64,000 nt of DNA from Steromphala cineraria (lineage: Eukaryota; Mollusca; Gastropoda; Trochida; Trochidae), in the NCBI GenBank assembly GCA_916613615.1, contig OU744721.1:55500747-55564746 (forward strand). The letters are read 5' to 3'. The translations under genes were made by a program, and so were the position numbers. A model generated the notes under the pieces. It saw only the letters and a program-made list of their open reading frames with translations, was not told the origin of the DNA and did no database searches. Positions 11,140 to 22,599 of this stretch are shown here, piece by piece. How positions within the stretch are numbered: the first letter of the stretch is position 1; every line of letters starts with the position of its first letter.

Positions 11140-11790
11140 TCCTGGCTAATTGTTTTTCATTTATCTACCCTCCCTCTGAGCCTACTTACAATGTAGTTTT
11201 TATATCAGCATAATTTCAACATTTGGGACTGTTAAAGCATCATATAAGATACTTTACTTTTTCTCACTTTGAATATTTGAAGTTCAAATTCGGTGATGTT
11301 AAGTAACAATTTCACTTGTTAGTGTTTTGATAAATGGTTGATATACTAGACACCTTTTGTTTAAATTTCAATAAATTTCCATTTTTATGCATATGAGACC
11401 AAGAACATCTTACTTAGGGCAAAGTTCTAGGAAAATCGACCTACATGTAATTACCAATTGTCAATGTAGGTTATTCCACCGATCGATGCATGTCAACCTG
11501 TTAATACACAACTAGTTTAGGATAAATTAATCAATGACACACCTTATAGTGCTAACATATTATCAATAAATGGTTCTAGGTAATTAATTTTCACACCATT
11601 CCTTTCTCGTTTCTGAGCAAGTTCACAGAACATTAATTTGATGACCTTGTGAAATTTAGAGTGCCCTGAAACGATCTCTTTAATAGTATTTGTAGGATAA
11701 TAGGGTTTTTTTTCAAAATATCTAATAATATAGTTAATTGATTTAGCACATTCAATACATTTAAATGATTAGTACCTCAATGTGATCATG
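11140..11790 (+). repeat. Dispersed ~600-bp repeat, copy A
   Basis: It is similar over most of its length to 16560-17155. Shared blocks are 'ctctgagcctacttacaat', 'ttactttgaatatttgaag', 'gaaaatcgacctacatgtaa', 'gcatgtcaacctgttaatac' and 'tgagcaagttcacagaacat'. No inverted ends or coding potential are visible. It may be an old segmental duplication or an unrecognised transposon. Confidence 0.7.
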
Positions 11791-12116
11791 AAGAGGAAAG
11801 GAATAATCTGTTTTCAATCCATCTGTATAATCATTGTGTTACTGCAGAAATCAACATTATATATTCAACGTTTGATGATATGTCAAGCATTGTTATTAGT
11901 GATAGTTTGTCTTTGATACGAAATACTCATAAACCTATTTTATTGATAGACAATTGCAACATAATGATGTTCTGGTTGAATGTAGTTTTTTATACATACA
12001 CCACGTGGTGTGGTTATCAGGTCAATATCAGAGGTTAACTATTTCGTATAACCAGGCGTGCGATGGTTATATTTATAACCTTACCTCTTCACATCCAATG
12101 TGCGTTTAGTCGATGT

Positions 12117-12187
12117 GTTCTCGGTTCGATACCACAAAAAAGTTCGGCTTCGCCTCACTTTTTTGTGGTATCGCACCTCGAGAGAAC
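12117..12187. repeat. Long hairpin (inverted repeat with 13-nt loop)
   Basis: The arm gttctcggttcgataccacaa...aaagt at 12117-12143 pairs with acttttttgtggtatcgcacctcgagagaac ending 12187. The loop is tcggcttcgcctc. It is perfect through the AAAAAAGT core and diverges outward. It resembles other hairpin elements at 13694, 16461, 25749 and 59043. Confidence 0.75.
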
Positions 12188-12329
12188 TTACAACCACTGT
12201 GTTTTCGGGTACGTCAAGGTACCTAACACCTTGAAGTGTTGACTTTGTATCAAGGACATATTTACGAAAATATACATAATATCAAAACAATTTTTGAAAC
12301 GCAGTTTATTTACAGATTTAAAGATTATT

Positions 12330-12617
12330 TTACTTAAAAATGCACCACATGGTGATATCATTTTGTTCTTTGTGCTGATCTAGATGAATGCAGACCTCAA
12401 GATCTTCTAGTATTTTCATCTTAACACTCCTACACCATTTCACGTCGTTCTTGGTTAGCTGAAAAGCTTCAGCAAGTAGGACACAGAATCCAAGTGAACA
12501 ATGTTTCCAATCCTGTGGCAAGCTAATGTTCCATTCATATGGTCTTTGTTGAATTATTCGTAATAAGGTCGAGTTTAATGTTGTTTGGATAGTCAATCAA
12601 ATGTCCATATGTAGTCC
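12330..12617 (-). CDS. Candidate last exon of an unrecognised gene
   Basis: On the minus strand a good acceptor (acttttgtttcag) ends at 12618. The following 96 codons are in phase with exon 13139-13363 and end in TAA at 12330-12332. A TTTATT at 12304-12309 gives an AATAAA poly(A) signal on the coding strand 20 bp later. The composition looks like a cytosolic protein, with motifs such as RPYEWNISLPQDWKHCSLGF and LAEAFQLTKNDVKW. The problem is an in-frame TGA at codon 7 (12597-12599), after GLHMDI. The exon may therefore be decayed, use another acceptor, or be 3' UTR with a fossil frame. I do not recognise the family and assign no function. Confidence 0.35.
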
Positions 12618-12639
12618 CTGAAACAAAAGTGTAACGTCA

Positions 12640-12955
12640 GTTGTTGAAATTTATCACCGGTGATCTTTGTAAATTGCCTATCGATGTTTGATTTAATTGC
12701 TTAATGTGGATCTCTCTCTAGGTATGAATATTTTTTTCTAATATCATTTCAAAACATTTGAATCAGACTTTTGAGTAATGTTAGAGTATACTTTTTAATG
12801 GACCATTCATATTTTAAAGATGAATGTCGAATAATGTGATTAATTGTAAATATTTCTCATGTACATATTTGATTGATATTGCTTTTGCCTTGTAATCTTT
12901 AAATGTCATTGGAGGAAATAAAGACATTCATTCATTCATTCATTCATTACTAAAT
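12640..12955 (+). mobile_element. Non-LTR retrotransposon 3' tail with (ATTC)n end
   Basis: The segment ends ...ggaggaaataaagac(attc)n at about 12921-12952. A poly(A)-like signal followed by a short simple repeat is typical of CR1/L2-type LINE 3' ends. Its 5' boundary is unclear. It lies inside the intron of the candidate minus-strand gene. Confidence 0.5.
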
Positions 12956-13138
12956 GATATTGAAAATAATAATTTCATTAACAATCATTTTTCAACAGCA
13001 AAATGCTTAAATATAACTTGTTGACAGCTTGTCTATACAATGTAAACCCTCTGTAACATATTTCAGCATTTTCGTAGATCCACGCAAAAAATAACATTCA
13101 ACAGCAAATACATGAATATACTTAAAAATTCAACTTAC

Positions 13139-13363
13139 CTTTACTTCCGCCTGAAAAGGCCTTGAAACGCGGTCATAAATTTGTTCAAAACAAGAGACCA
13201 CTTCATTTTCGTCTCCACCTTCATACCATGCGCTTTCGATTGTGTAAAGCTCGTGCGATATGATATTTACATAAAATCCGTGCATCCGTGCATCGCAAGA
13301 TGAAATTGACAACGTCCGTGCAGCAACAACTTTTTCTTCAAAAAGAGGGAAATATTTGATGGA
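13139..13363 (-). CDS. Candidate internal exon of an unrecognised gene
   Basis: On the minus strand acceptor cactattcag is followed by 75 stop-free codons and then a perfect donor, AAG|GTAAGT (intron from 13138). The exon is 225 nt, phase 0 at both ends. The encoded text begins SIKYFPLFEEKVVAARTL, contains MHGFYVNIISHELYTIES and an acidic stretch (EGGDENEVV), and ends RVSRPFQAEVK. It has no signal peptide or membrane segment and reads as a globular domain. Both splice sites, length and amino-acid makeup support a true exon, and the next exon in phase is 12330-12617. Upstream exons (above 13363) were not identified; a short frame starting ATGCCATTT at about 13591 is possible but has the wrong phase. 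Confidence 0.45.
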
Positions 13364-13693
13364 CTGAATAGTGTATTAAACAAAGAATACCATTTGCCAT
13401 AAATCACAACTTCTGTGACGTTTTTGACAAATTGTATTCACATTATTTAATTTCAGTACAATAAAGAATTTTGGTGTTTGTAAGTCAAAACAACTAAAAC
13501 AGATTGCTTCTTGCTCAGATTTGTTTGATTGACAACTTCGCCATGACATGCTCAACCTGCACGTGAAATTCGCGCATTGTGCAAATGGCATGTTAAAGTT
13601 TAGTGTATTTAAGTTTTACCTCATAACACGACTATCAAATAACAAAATATTTGGTTGTTGTTCTACTTTTGTTAAAATACAAATTGGTAAAGC

Positions 13694-13818
13694 CATGTGG
13701 TGTATGTGAGATAATTACCACATCCTCGTGGCTATCGGAAAATAACCTTCTCGCTGTCGCTTGAAGGTTATTTTCCGATAACTCGGCTGTAGGTCATTAT
13801 CTCAACCATACACTACAT
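13694..13818. repeat. Long hairpin element (~55-bp arms)
   Basis: The left arm (catgtggtgtatgtgagataat ... atcggaaaataacc) pairs with ggttattttccgat ... cattatctcaaccatacactac on the right. The loop is ttctcgctgtcgcttgaa. The arms mismatch mainly in the middle. It is a probable foldback relic with no coding content. Confidence 0.7.
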
Positions 13819-14803
13819 CTGGGTAAGGCCTTCAAGTAAACAGACTACATGAATTCTTTATAGTCAGTCACTTCCACTGCGCATGGTTAACATAATTACC
13901 ACCACATATTATTATAAACATCAGCGTGCAAAGAAACATCGGTAATATTCCCTATCTTGAAGCATCCAAAATGTAGATTCACCTCATTACCAGGTGTATT
14001 TTCCCTATACCAGTAGTCTCAAGAAGTAACATGGGCCATTTGGTAAACATTGTCGATCTCAAATGCCTTATTGACTGGGTACCGGTACTCTCAGCTACTT
14101 GTGATTATTTTACAATTCGAAGAATCCAGACAAAGTTGCGTTGTTCATAATTTATGTTTCTCTCATTTTACTTCTTTACATTTATTCTTCTTTCCTTTCA
14201 CTTCCTTGACTGCTGTATGTTATCTCCTTTGGATTATCCAAGTGTTGAATAGCTGATTTTACACAACACAGATATTTCATTAGTTTTCGATACAGGCCAG
14301 AGGCTTTAGGATTGCGTCTGGAAATTCACCGTTGCTGATATCCTGTTGTAATATCAATATATTATTTATATTCCGCATCCACATTTCACCTGAAGCTATG
14401 TTTTGTAAATTCCATCACCACTTTTTGTATCACCCCCACATGGCTGAAAAAGTAAACATTGCAGCTGAACCACAGCTCACTTGTCTGTCCTCTATTGACC
14501 AAAGTATGAAGTACCAGACATCATAACATATCCTCTATAATGTTTGTTTGGTATTCTGTCAAGACTGACCATTACCTCATAAAACAGAATAACATCAACC
14601 ATCATGTGTTAACATACAGTTTTGCCTTGAGCTATTACAGTTAAAGTACGCGGCCGAACTTTTGACAATAAATGTTGTAAAAGTTATGATATCTAAAGTA
14701 ACTATATTTCCGTTTTACCACGGCGATAATAAGGGGTTAAGACTCAGTTTCTCTCTTGTTTGGACTAGCATAAAAACTTATCTAAAACAATACCACTGAC
14801 ATA

Positions 14804-15380
14804 AACTCATGTCCAAAAGAAACGATACCATACAAATCCAAAAACAACTCAACCCACTGCAGATTAATAAGACTAAAACATATTAATATCATTTCTTCAG
14901 TAGTCAACTTACGTCTATGCAAAATTTGGAAACATTATCTTTTCATGTTTGCGAGAAACATGCATTTGAAAAAATCATCGATCTGGAATCTCCTTAACTA
15001 GGCGAGATAGCAGAGAGAAATTGGACACTTTCGCTTGTTTTAAAACGTTCTAGTGCAGTGACGCGTCAAAGAATTTATGTCAAATAAAGTGTATTTTATC
15101 AACAAAACATTTTTCTGACATAAATTCAATACTTTATCAATTTTAAAGTGAAATGACAAAAGTTCTGTTCATAAAACAACTTGAAATTTCGATTTATGCA
15201 CTCCATGTACATTTGAAAAGACACAAAATCAAAAATATCTTTTCCTGAAGAATGAAAATGTGCATACTTTTTTACAAGATATATGCATGTTAGACACACT
15301 TAAATTCGACTCTGTCAGGTTATAGAATTTTGTTTCGGACGACTTTGAAAACTTGGTATCGTTTCTTTTGGACATGAGTT
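14804..15380. mobile_element. TA-flanked MITE, Tc1/mariner-like, ends ACTCATGTCCAAAAGAAACG
   Basis: The left end AACTCATGTCCAAAAGAAACGATACC returns inverted at 15353-15380. Both sides carry TA, at 14802-14803 and 15381-15382. At 577 bp it has no transposase. A related but truncated copy starts at about 18827 with CAGGGGCAAAAGAAACGATACC. The TA duplication is the established mark of the Tc1/mariner group. Confidence 0.8.
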
Positions 15381-15383
15381 TAC

Positions 15384-15550
15384 TTCTAATCCTGAACGTA
15401 ATTGTTACATGATTATTTACAGCTTCGGTACAAAAACAATGAATTTCAGACATTTTGTTTGTTAAAGAAGCATATGCAAAGTTTTCATAAACGTCCTTTG
15501 TAGAATCTATATAGTAACAACAAGATATAGACAGCTCAATAGCAGTTGAA
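15384..15550 (-). CDS. Possible exon abutting a MITE
   Basis: On the minus strand ggttatcag is followed by an open, protein-like stretch (DVYENFAYASLTNKMSEIHC, then TEAVNNHVTITFRIRSK). It runs up to a potential donor GTAAAC at 15383. The GTA of this donor is host DNA including the TA duplication; the AAC belongs to the MITE end. Coding content is suggested only by composition and open frame. No family is recognised and no partner exon was found. Confidence 0.22.
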
Positions 15551-15839
15551 CTGATAACCAAACAAAGGCAAATATTGTTTCAAATTTTGACACCTACCTA
15601 TCGGCTTTCATCCGCTATCTGGAAAATTTAGCATTGTCAAAAACCACAAATGTTCTGTACTATGCTTATTCATTAAGACTCAATGGTTGATAGAAGAGGA
15701 GCATATTTACCAATAAATCATAATAAATGTTATCAGTTACGACATTGTTATGTGGCAGTAAAGCATTCCACGTTCGTTGCTTCGTTGATTGGCTTCATTT
15801 CACAGCTTACCAACTCCCCCGTTTTGCCATATATGAGTC

Positions 15840-15905
15840 CTATATTCTGCTTCTGCTGGCGGTGTTGCCTGACTCTGAGGGTGTGGGTTCGAACCCCGCA
15901 TGGTA
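15840..15905 (+). repeat. tRNA-derived fragment (B box)
   Basis: The sequence gggttcgaaccccg is a perfect tRNA T-arm (RNA polymerase III B box). No matching D-arm A box or acceptor stem is found, so this is a SINE or pseudo-tRNA fragment rather than a working tRNA. Confidence 0.35.
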
Positions 15906-16460
15906 CTCGGCTCGAAAAAGTACAAAAACTGTACTATTGAAGATATTATTATCCTAAATATAACAATGTTACATTACCAAACTTGAACCTCATAATTTAA
16001 GTCACTTTGACTCAAATTAGATACAGCAACGAGGAGTAGCAATAAGGAACATCTAAATTCAAAATGAACATATTTTATTGTAAGCATGTTCAAATAGCAA
16101 CAAAGAGCTATCGTTAATGATGATTTTAATGAGTAATGTAAATTCCTTTTGTAAATAACATACAATAGCAAAATTGTATTATCATCATTACTGCCAATGA
16201 CTCTTTCATAATGTACACCAAGTGCCCTTTAAAATGTTCTACTTTTAAACGTTTTCTTTCAAATATCATGGCGTTGTACGGGGCTTACATAGGTGTTTTG
16301 TTTTTTCAAATGACACCATGGGTATTTACTGTAAACTATTTTGAAAATACCCTCTAGTAGAAAATTGAATGTTTTATCAATCCATCTCAGGATACGAACG
16401 TTACGCTAATTCCACTAATCTGTACCCTGGGCTAAGAAGCTAGTTTCGCTCGCGCGGCCC

Positions 16461-16551
16461 GACTTGGGATATAGTCAATAAAATCATTTTCTCGCCACCC
16501 TCTCGATAAAATTTCATCGAGAAAATGATTTGATTGGCTATATCCCAAGTC
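16461..16551. repeat. Long hairpin (~35-bp arms)
   Basis: The arm gacttgggatatagtcaataaaatcattttctcg pairs with cgagaaaatgatttgattggctatatcccaagtc. It flanks a 23-nt loop (ccaccctctcgataaaatttcat). The arms pair at all but a few positions, so the hairpin is comparatively young. Confidence 0.78.
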
Positions 16552-16559
16552 TAATTTTT

Positions 16560-17155
16560 TACTGTAATGGTTTTTCATTTATATACCCTCGCTCTGAGCC
16601 TACTTACAATATAGTTTTTATGACATAATATTTTCATCATTTTGGGACTGATTAAATCATCATATAAGATTCTGAACTTTTTCTTACTTTGAATATTTGA
16701 AGCTCAAAACCGGTATTGTTAAGTGAAATTCAGTTGTTAATGGTTTGATAAATGGTTGATAAAGTAGATACCATTTGTTCAAATGTCCACCACGATTTGT
16801 GAATTGGGTATCATTTTATGCCTATGCGACTAAGTAGGACAAAGTTCTCCCATAATGAACTCTTAGGGAAAATCGACCTACATGTAATTACCAATTGTCA
16901 ATGTAGATTATTTCAACGACCGATGCATGTCAACCTGTTAATACACAACTAATAGTGCTAACATATTTTCAATAAATGGTACTAGGTAATTAATTTTCAC
17001 CTTCATCATTCTGTTCTCGTTTCTGAGCAAGTTCACAGAACATAAATTTGATGACGATCCCTTTAATAGTATTGTAGGATAAGTGTTTCTTTTCAAACAT
17101 CCTAAATCATATTTGATTGATGTTGTACATTCAATACATTTAGAAGATTAGTACC
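16560..17155 (+). repeat. Dispersed ~600-bp repeat, copy B, ended by a MITE
   Basis: It is the counterpart of 11140-11790. Similarity stops at 'gattagtacc', exactly where a TTAA MITE begins, while copy A continues with 'tcaatgtgatcatg'. After the MITE the sequence does not resume the copy A order, so the insertion was accompanied by a deletion, or the repeat ended there. Confidence 0.7.
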
Positions 17156-17159
17156 TTAA

Positions 17160-17516
17160 AGGGGCAGTAGCACGTTTTTTTGGGGGATACAAGGTGATGT
17201 CAGGAAAATGAAAATAAACGGTTCCAATTGAAAGACAATGTATTTGAACTAAATGGAGCAGTAATAATTCAAATACATAACGTAAAGGTTAGCCATGTGA
17301 TTCCTTTTTTCTTACACAAAATGAATTAAAGATGTTCACATAAAATGGCCGCCAGTGGATTTTATGTGAATCTTCATACTTTGTCATCTGACTATGGATG
17401 ATTGGCTCGTGTAATGAGATTTTCGACACTGTCAAAATAATATTCTTAGCATTTACTTACAATTATCAGTGAAAATGTTAAAATATAAAATTATAAAAAA
17501 ACGTGCTACTGCCCTT
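17160..17516 (+). mobile_element. TTAA-type MITE (AGGGGCAG family)
   Basis: TTAA flanks at 17156-17159 and 17517-17520. The left end is intact; the right end reads acgtgctactgccctt. It is nearly full length and closely similar to the copy at 9890. Confidence 0.92.
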
Positions 17517-17520
17517 TTAA

Positions 17521-18826
17521 CAGTTTCCCGAACAAACCTTTGAGAAGTTTGTACTTGTACATGTACTTTAAGCGTAATTTTTTGCAAATGTACTTAAGTG
17601 CAAAATTAAGATTTACATATTTAAGTCAACTTTATTTAAATTGAACATATGATGCAAATATAATAATATAAAAACGTATTACCGAAACAATTGAAAGTTG
17701 AGTTAAAATAAAAATCAGTGTTGCAATTTTGACCTTTCGATGACATAAAATAATATAAAGTGCTAACAATTTGCTTAAAAATCAAAACTTTAGGATTGAA
17801 CGCTGAGAATAGAATTTAGGAATTTTTTTAATTGCCATAAAATGATAAAAATCTATTATGACTCAACTTCAATATACAATTATACTGCAATTCATTCAGG
17901 TAGGTATGAAATGTAAATGTAAAAAATGTATAAAAATAACGTGATAAAAAGATAACTTTTTTTAAAACCATTGTTGAAATGCGTATTTCTTGTAGAACCA
18001 ATTATGAACGGGAAAGACATGCTTCTTATTAGGCAAACTAAAATTTGCTAAGGTTCCTAGTTATTTCATGGTGGTAGTTTTAAAGAAAAGGTTGTCGCGT
18101 ACGTAAATGATAAAAAAACATATATAAAATTGTTTCAACTTATTATTTTCAAATAGTTTATTGGACATATATTCTATCAAATTTGAGTCATTCAAATTTA
18201 TGTCTTTTTGAGCATATTTTTTCTGTATTCAACATTCAAGGTTTGTATTTGCTTTAGGTAAATCATGTTTATATTTTAGCTTAATAGTTAGATCAGATAC
18301 ATATTAGGCCGTTTTGTCTGCTTGCGTGACACAAGTACCCATCAATAAAAGAGCTTGTTGTATAAGAAAGTGAGGCTGTATCGATCAAGTTGTCAAGAGA
18401 AGTCATTGATTCAGGCGCCTTGATGTCTACTGACTAGATTTTAAGCCCATCAAAGAAGAGGTTCAATGTGGTTAATTTGTCTTAATTGCTTTCCCAGATA
18501 AGAAATAAAATTCCATTTTTTTTTCTCATTTTATCGAATTTTAAATATGTAACGGTATTATCATTTTTTTAAGTTTTCTTTCTCAGTCTTCTATTTTGTT
18601 TTTAAGTTTGATTTGATGCAGTAACTATAATAATTTTTCATGAACAGTATTTATGATTGCTTTTGGATAAACTACAACTCCAACATGAAATTTCTTATTA
18701 AATATTGAGTGTAAAAAAAGCAAATACTTCCTGTTTGTTTTTATCATATTATTCAAATCACAATAATTACCACACATACAAAAATGAGTAGAAAATAGTA
18801 AATTTATTCTAATGCAACTTATATAC
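17521..18826. other. AT-rich intergenic sequence, nothing recognised
   Basis: Poly-A and poly-T patches and A/T homopolymers dominate. No inverted-repeat element, splice-bounded exon or RNA gene was found. Confidence 0.5.
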
Positions 18827-19140
18827 ACTCAGGGGCAAAAGAAACGATACCATATAAAACGCATGATAGGTTAAGCTACGAGTGATATTTGCGGCTGAAA
18901 CAGGGTTAAATCATGTCTTCAAGAGCTAAATGAACTTAACTTTTAATTTCAAAGCTATATCTGTAAATGCTTTTGAAAAACATGCCTTAGAAAAACGCCA
19001 TTTAAAAATATCCTTATATATAACTAGACGAGATAGGATAGTGAAAATGGCCCTTTTGTTTGTTTTTAACCTACTTACAGGCAAAGTGCGTGAAAAAATT
19101 TACTTTTACCAGGGTTATCTTCATTGATAACATCATACAT
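18827..19140. mobile_element. Truncated Tc1/mariner-like MITE relative
   Basis: It starts cactcaggggcaaaagaaacgatacca and shares internal pieces with 14804-15380, namely 'aaacatgc', 'tatccttatata.aactagacgagatag' and 'gaaaatggcc.tttgtttgttttaa'. The right terminal repeat is missing. Confidence 0.55.
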
Positions 19141-20029
19141 TTCATACTTTTTTTATTACAATTCCATAAATAACATTAAAATATATGTTTTGGGACCCCT
19201 CGTGTATTTAAACAGTCAAACAATCATAAGTATCATACTCAACTGATGTGCAAAATTACAAGGCTTCAAAGTCGCATTTCATTTACAATTATTCACATTA
19301 TGCCGCATTCTTCCAAAACGAAGATTTCGTTTATTAAACTGCACTCTTGACTATTAAGTCTGAATTTGTGAATTTCTTGGTTTTTTTTTGTTTGTATTTG
19401 CATTTTATACATCTTCTTAAGAATAGGTTGAAACAGTTCGAGTTACAGCATACCTGCACAGTATATTGACTACCGGTAGATCAGTTACTTGAATACCCAC
19501 CGTCTAACAAACTCCCTCCTTGCAACCTTGGATATCGACAAAAGCTGACTGAAAACACATTCGGCAGAGAACGTTGCGAACAGCTTCATAGCAACTGATA
19601 CATACTACTCAACACGATATAAATCTAAAGAATATACTTTTATCCAATTAAGGACAAATTTAAACGTCCATAAGCACAGTATAGTCCCATTGTTTGATTA
19701 TACAAGAAATCAAATGCAAGATCAGAAGTCGTGTTTCAAGTCCTTTATTTGATTTCCAAATATTTATAACAGCAACTGAAACGAGGAAGTCATGAATTTT
19801 CAAAATGTCAGTACATATTGACAACATTACAGATTCGGTTAGAACTACATTTTTGTCCCTGGACACATTATAAGTACTAGCCACTAAGGAATTTATATCA
19901 AAGTTGTTGTTTTCGAACTGACGATTCTCCATTATTGTTATGCATTCAATCAGTTCACTCCTGTTACAACATCCAGCTATGAAAATGTGTTTTCATCCTA
20001 CTGTCTTCATTGCTTGAATACTCACTGTG
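19141..20029. other. Intergenic sequence, no supported gene
   Basis: The 90-codon minus frame at 19660-19932 lacks splice sites, homologous motifs and codon character, and looks like chance. No repeat ends were seen. Confidence 0.45.
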
Positions 20030-20500
20030 AATAATACTCTGACCTCGAATTTTATTTCCTTGGAGCATTCCAGATCAAAATAAATTATCGAAACATCAAT
20101 AGAAGATGCAGTTATATAAAGAACTGGTTTGCTATTGATCCAGTGATTTTTCAATTATAGTACGAGAACTGGTTGTATTGATATTTGTCGGAAGGTAGCG
20201 AAAATAAAAAACCTACAGTGATGTCGTTACTTATTACATTGCAAAACAGCCAGGGTGTTTAAATCAACTATCTGAAAATGCTTTGATTTGCATTTAACTA
20301 CAATCCTCAGTCACCCAGGGATGAAACTACATCCCCCCTTCTTCGTCAGGAAAATCTGAACTGGGTTTCATTTATAAACATTTATGATTAGGAAGTTTTT
20401 AAAACATCAAAAAGCAAAAATCAGTAACAATTGAAATTTGAGTTTTAAAAACAGAAAGTAATATAGGCATATACTTGCTGTCCTTACTTCGAACAGGTCA
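20030..20500 (+). repeat. Dispersed ~450-bp repeat, copy A
   Basis: It is similar to 24232-24690. Shared blocks are 'aatactctg.cctcga.ttt', 'ggagcattccag.tcaaaat', 'ttgctattgat', 'caattatagta' and 'gcaaaacagcca'. The pair is diverged, with no visible ends or coding frame. Confidence 0.65.
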
Positions 20501-20979
20501 AACTAGATGTAAAATGATCGTCTTTTAATTCCATATTTCCATTTCCATATCTTCATGAATTTAGAGGAAATTGGTCTGTACACAATCTGATGCCTCTCAA
20601 ATATCCTTAATATTGTAAATGAAAAACCAATAGTGTGTATAAATAAGATGTAATACCATAGCAGCAATATCGAGTTCTTGAATCATTATTTCTCTTTGGG
20701 AGTCATATTTATTGGACTAATCTAATGAAGAACGTTAGCATGTCCTTATTTGTAACGGAAATATGCTTACTCAGGTGACTAATGAAATTGTGATTATTAA
20801 ATTACCGTATTTAGTCAACTTCAATAACAAAGGACTTTGGGTATACCATTTTCAAACAGTATTCATTCGTATACCTCTGCACTTATGTTATCGAAAGAAT
20901 AACAAGGAAACAGCTTAGAGAAATTTTCATCCTTAATGAAATGTAATAAGTATGATGTAATAAAAAATCTTGCAATGTT

Positions 20980-21135
20980 TCTGTACCATGCCACGAACAT
21001 TAGGAAATCCCAATGTTAGATATGTTATGATTGTCATGACATGATTGCCATATATTTTTGTATTTTGTATTCTTATAAAATGTACTATAGGCCTGTGGCC
21101 TTTCAGTATTGAATAAAGATTGATTGATTGAAACA
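20980..21135 (+). mobile_element. Non-LTR retrotransposon 3' end
   Basis: The segment carries a stem-loop (aggcctgtggcctt), then tcagtattgaataaag and a (attg)n tail at about 21113-21130. Stem-loop plus short-repeat tail is the known 3' architecture of CR1/L2-like LINEs. The 5' part is lost or unrecognisable. Confidence 0.6.
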
Positions 21136-22599
21136 GCTTCTTTTTAATAACAATCAATTAAACAGATTTTGGTATAATGGAAATGAATTGAAACTCAATT
21201 CAACTCAAGTCAATGACATTTGCACAATTTTTGCAAGTTCTTAAAAAAAGTTGATTCGGCAGCTGTAGTTGATAATTGATAGCTTTCTTGACAAGATAGA
21301 TCGCCTTTGTACAGCCTAGCACTGTAAATTTCTAATGAACATTCTAATGTCAGAGTACTGAAAAGCATGAATCTTTGGTTTTAACTTGATGTACGACAAC
21401 GTTTCCATTTTCGACACTTAATAATTGCATAAATATTACTTTTATTCCATATGAAATTGAACTAAACTTTAAAACAATGTGTGAATTTTGTTTCAGATGT
21501 TTTCTGTGTGACTTATTTTCGGAAATGGCTTCAAATGCTTCTAAAATAAACCACACAAAACATAAACATGTAGTTTCTGTGCTCTGCAGTTTCTATACAA
21601 TATAAAAAAAGAAATATCATATTTGTATCGTTTGCATACACCAGCCAATATTTCTCCAAAACACCTACAATGTATGCAATATTTTATTAAAGGATTGAAG
21701 TGATTCATTGAAAATAACTTCATTATGTAATTTATAACTGTTGTTTGTCGAGTATTCATGATGTATCATAATATTTTATTTCTACCTTTGTTATTTGTAT
21801 CAACAACAAATATGTACCAAATACATGTTTCATCCTGTAAGCCCAATTTGCACATGAGTTCTTGCCATCATATCTCATAAGGTAATCAGTACATCATTAA
21901 CATACACGTACACTTTATGACCATTGCTCAAATGCAGCAATATTGTGTATAATACATATGTTATCCTGTCAAACATCGCATTTTAGAAAATATGACCTAG
22001 TCGATGGAACATCACAATCATTGCAAGATAATTTTAATTGATTTCTGTGCCGGAGGCTATAGTAATGATGCAGATATCATAAATAGTTTTACGGAAGTTT
22101 TATGCAAGTTGTACAAAGCATTAACATTTGTATATAAACTTCAGTGTCAATATCACAAGTGCCCCTTTAACAAATATATATTATTAAAGCAAGCCAGTAA
22201 AGAAGAATCAGAGTAAATTAACATGATTATGTGCTAATATAATAGTTGTGTATAATCAAAACTTTAATGATCAAAGCTTGTTTACATGATGAAGATGCAG
22301 TGTTTCAATAGAGAATGCAACACATTCATACTGTATGACGTGCCCAATGTTCTTTTACAGCTCTTCAAATTGATATAATAAATTGATTTAATATAAATTG
22401 AAAAAAGTAAAATATGGAAATATTCAGTTTGAACTCATTATAAACAAGAGAAGAACCGATATTAACTGACCATGTTCCAAATCAAAACTCCTAAATACAT
22501 ACCAGAGTCTTTAGAATTGTTCATGGTCATATACAATTAGAATGGTGACTTTAATTCATTGCAAACTCAAAATCAATCATTTAAAAGATTTCAGATTAG
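21136..22599. other. Intergenic sequence, short shared block only
   Basis: About 21250-21325 shares a ~60-bp block (gataa.tgatagctttcttg) with 26345-26400. Otherwise no gene or element is supported. Confidence 0.45.

Noticed and set aside
15683..15957. Two overlapping plus-strand frames (85 and 76 codons)
   Set aside because: Both cross a tRNA-like fragment and have no family motif or splice support.
19660..19932. 90-codon minus-strand frame as a gene
   Set aside because: No splice sites, no recognisable domain and base composition equal to the flanks.
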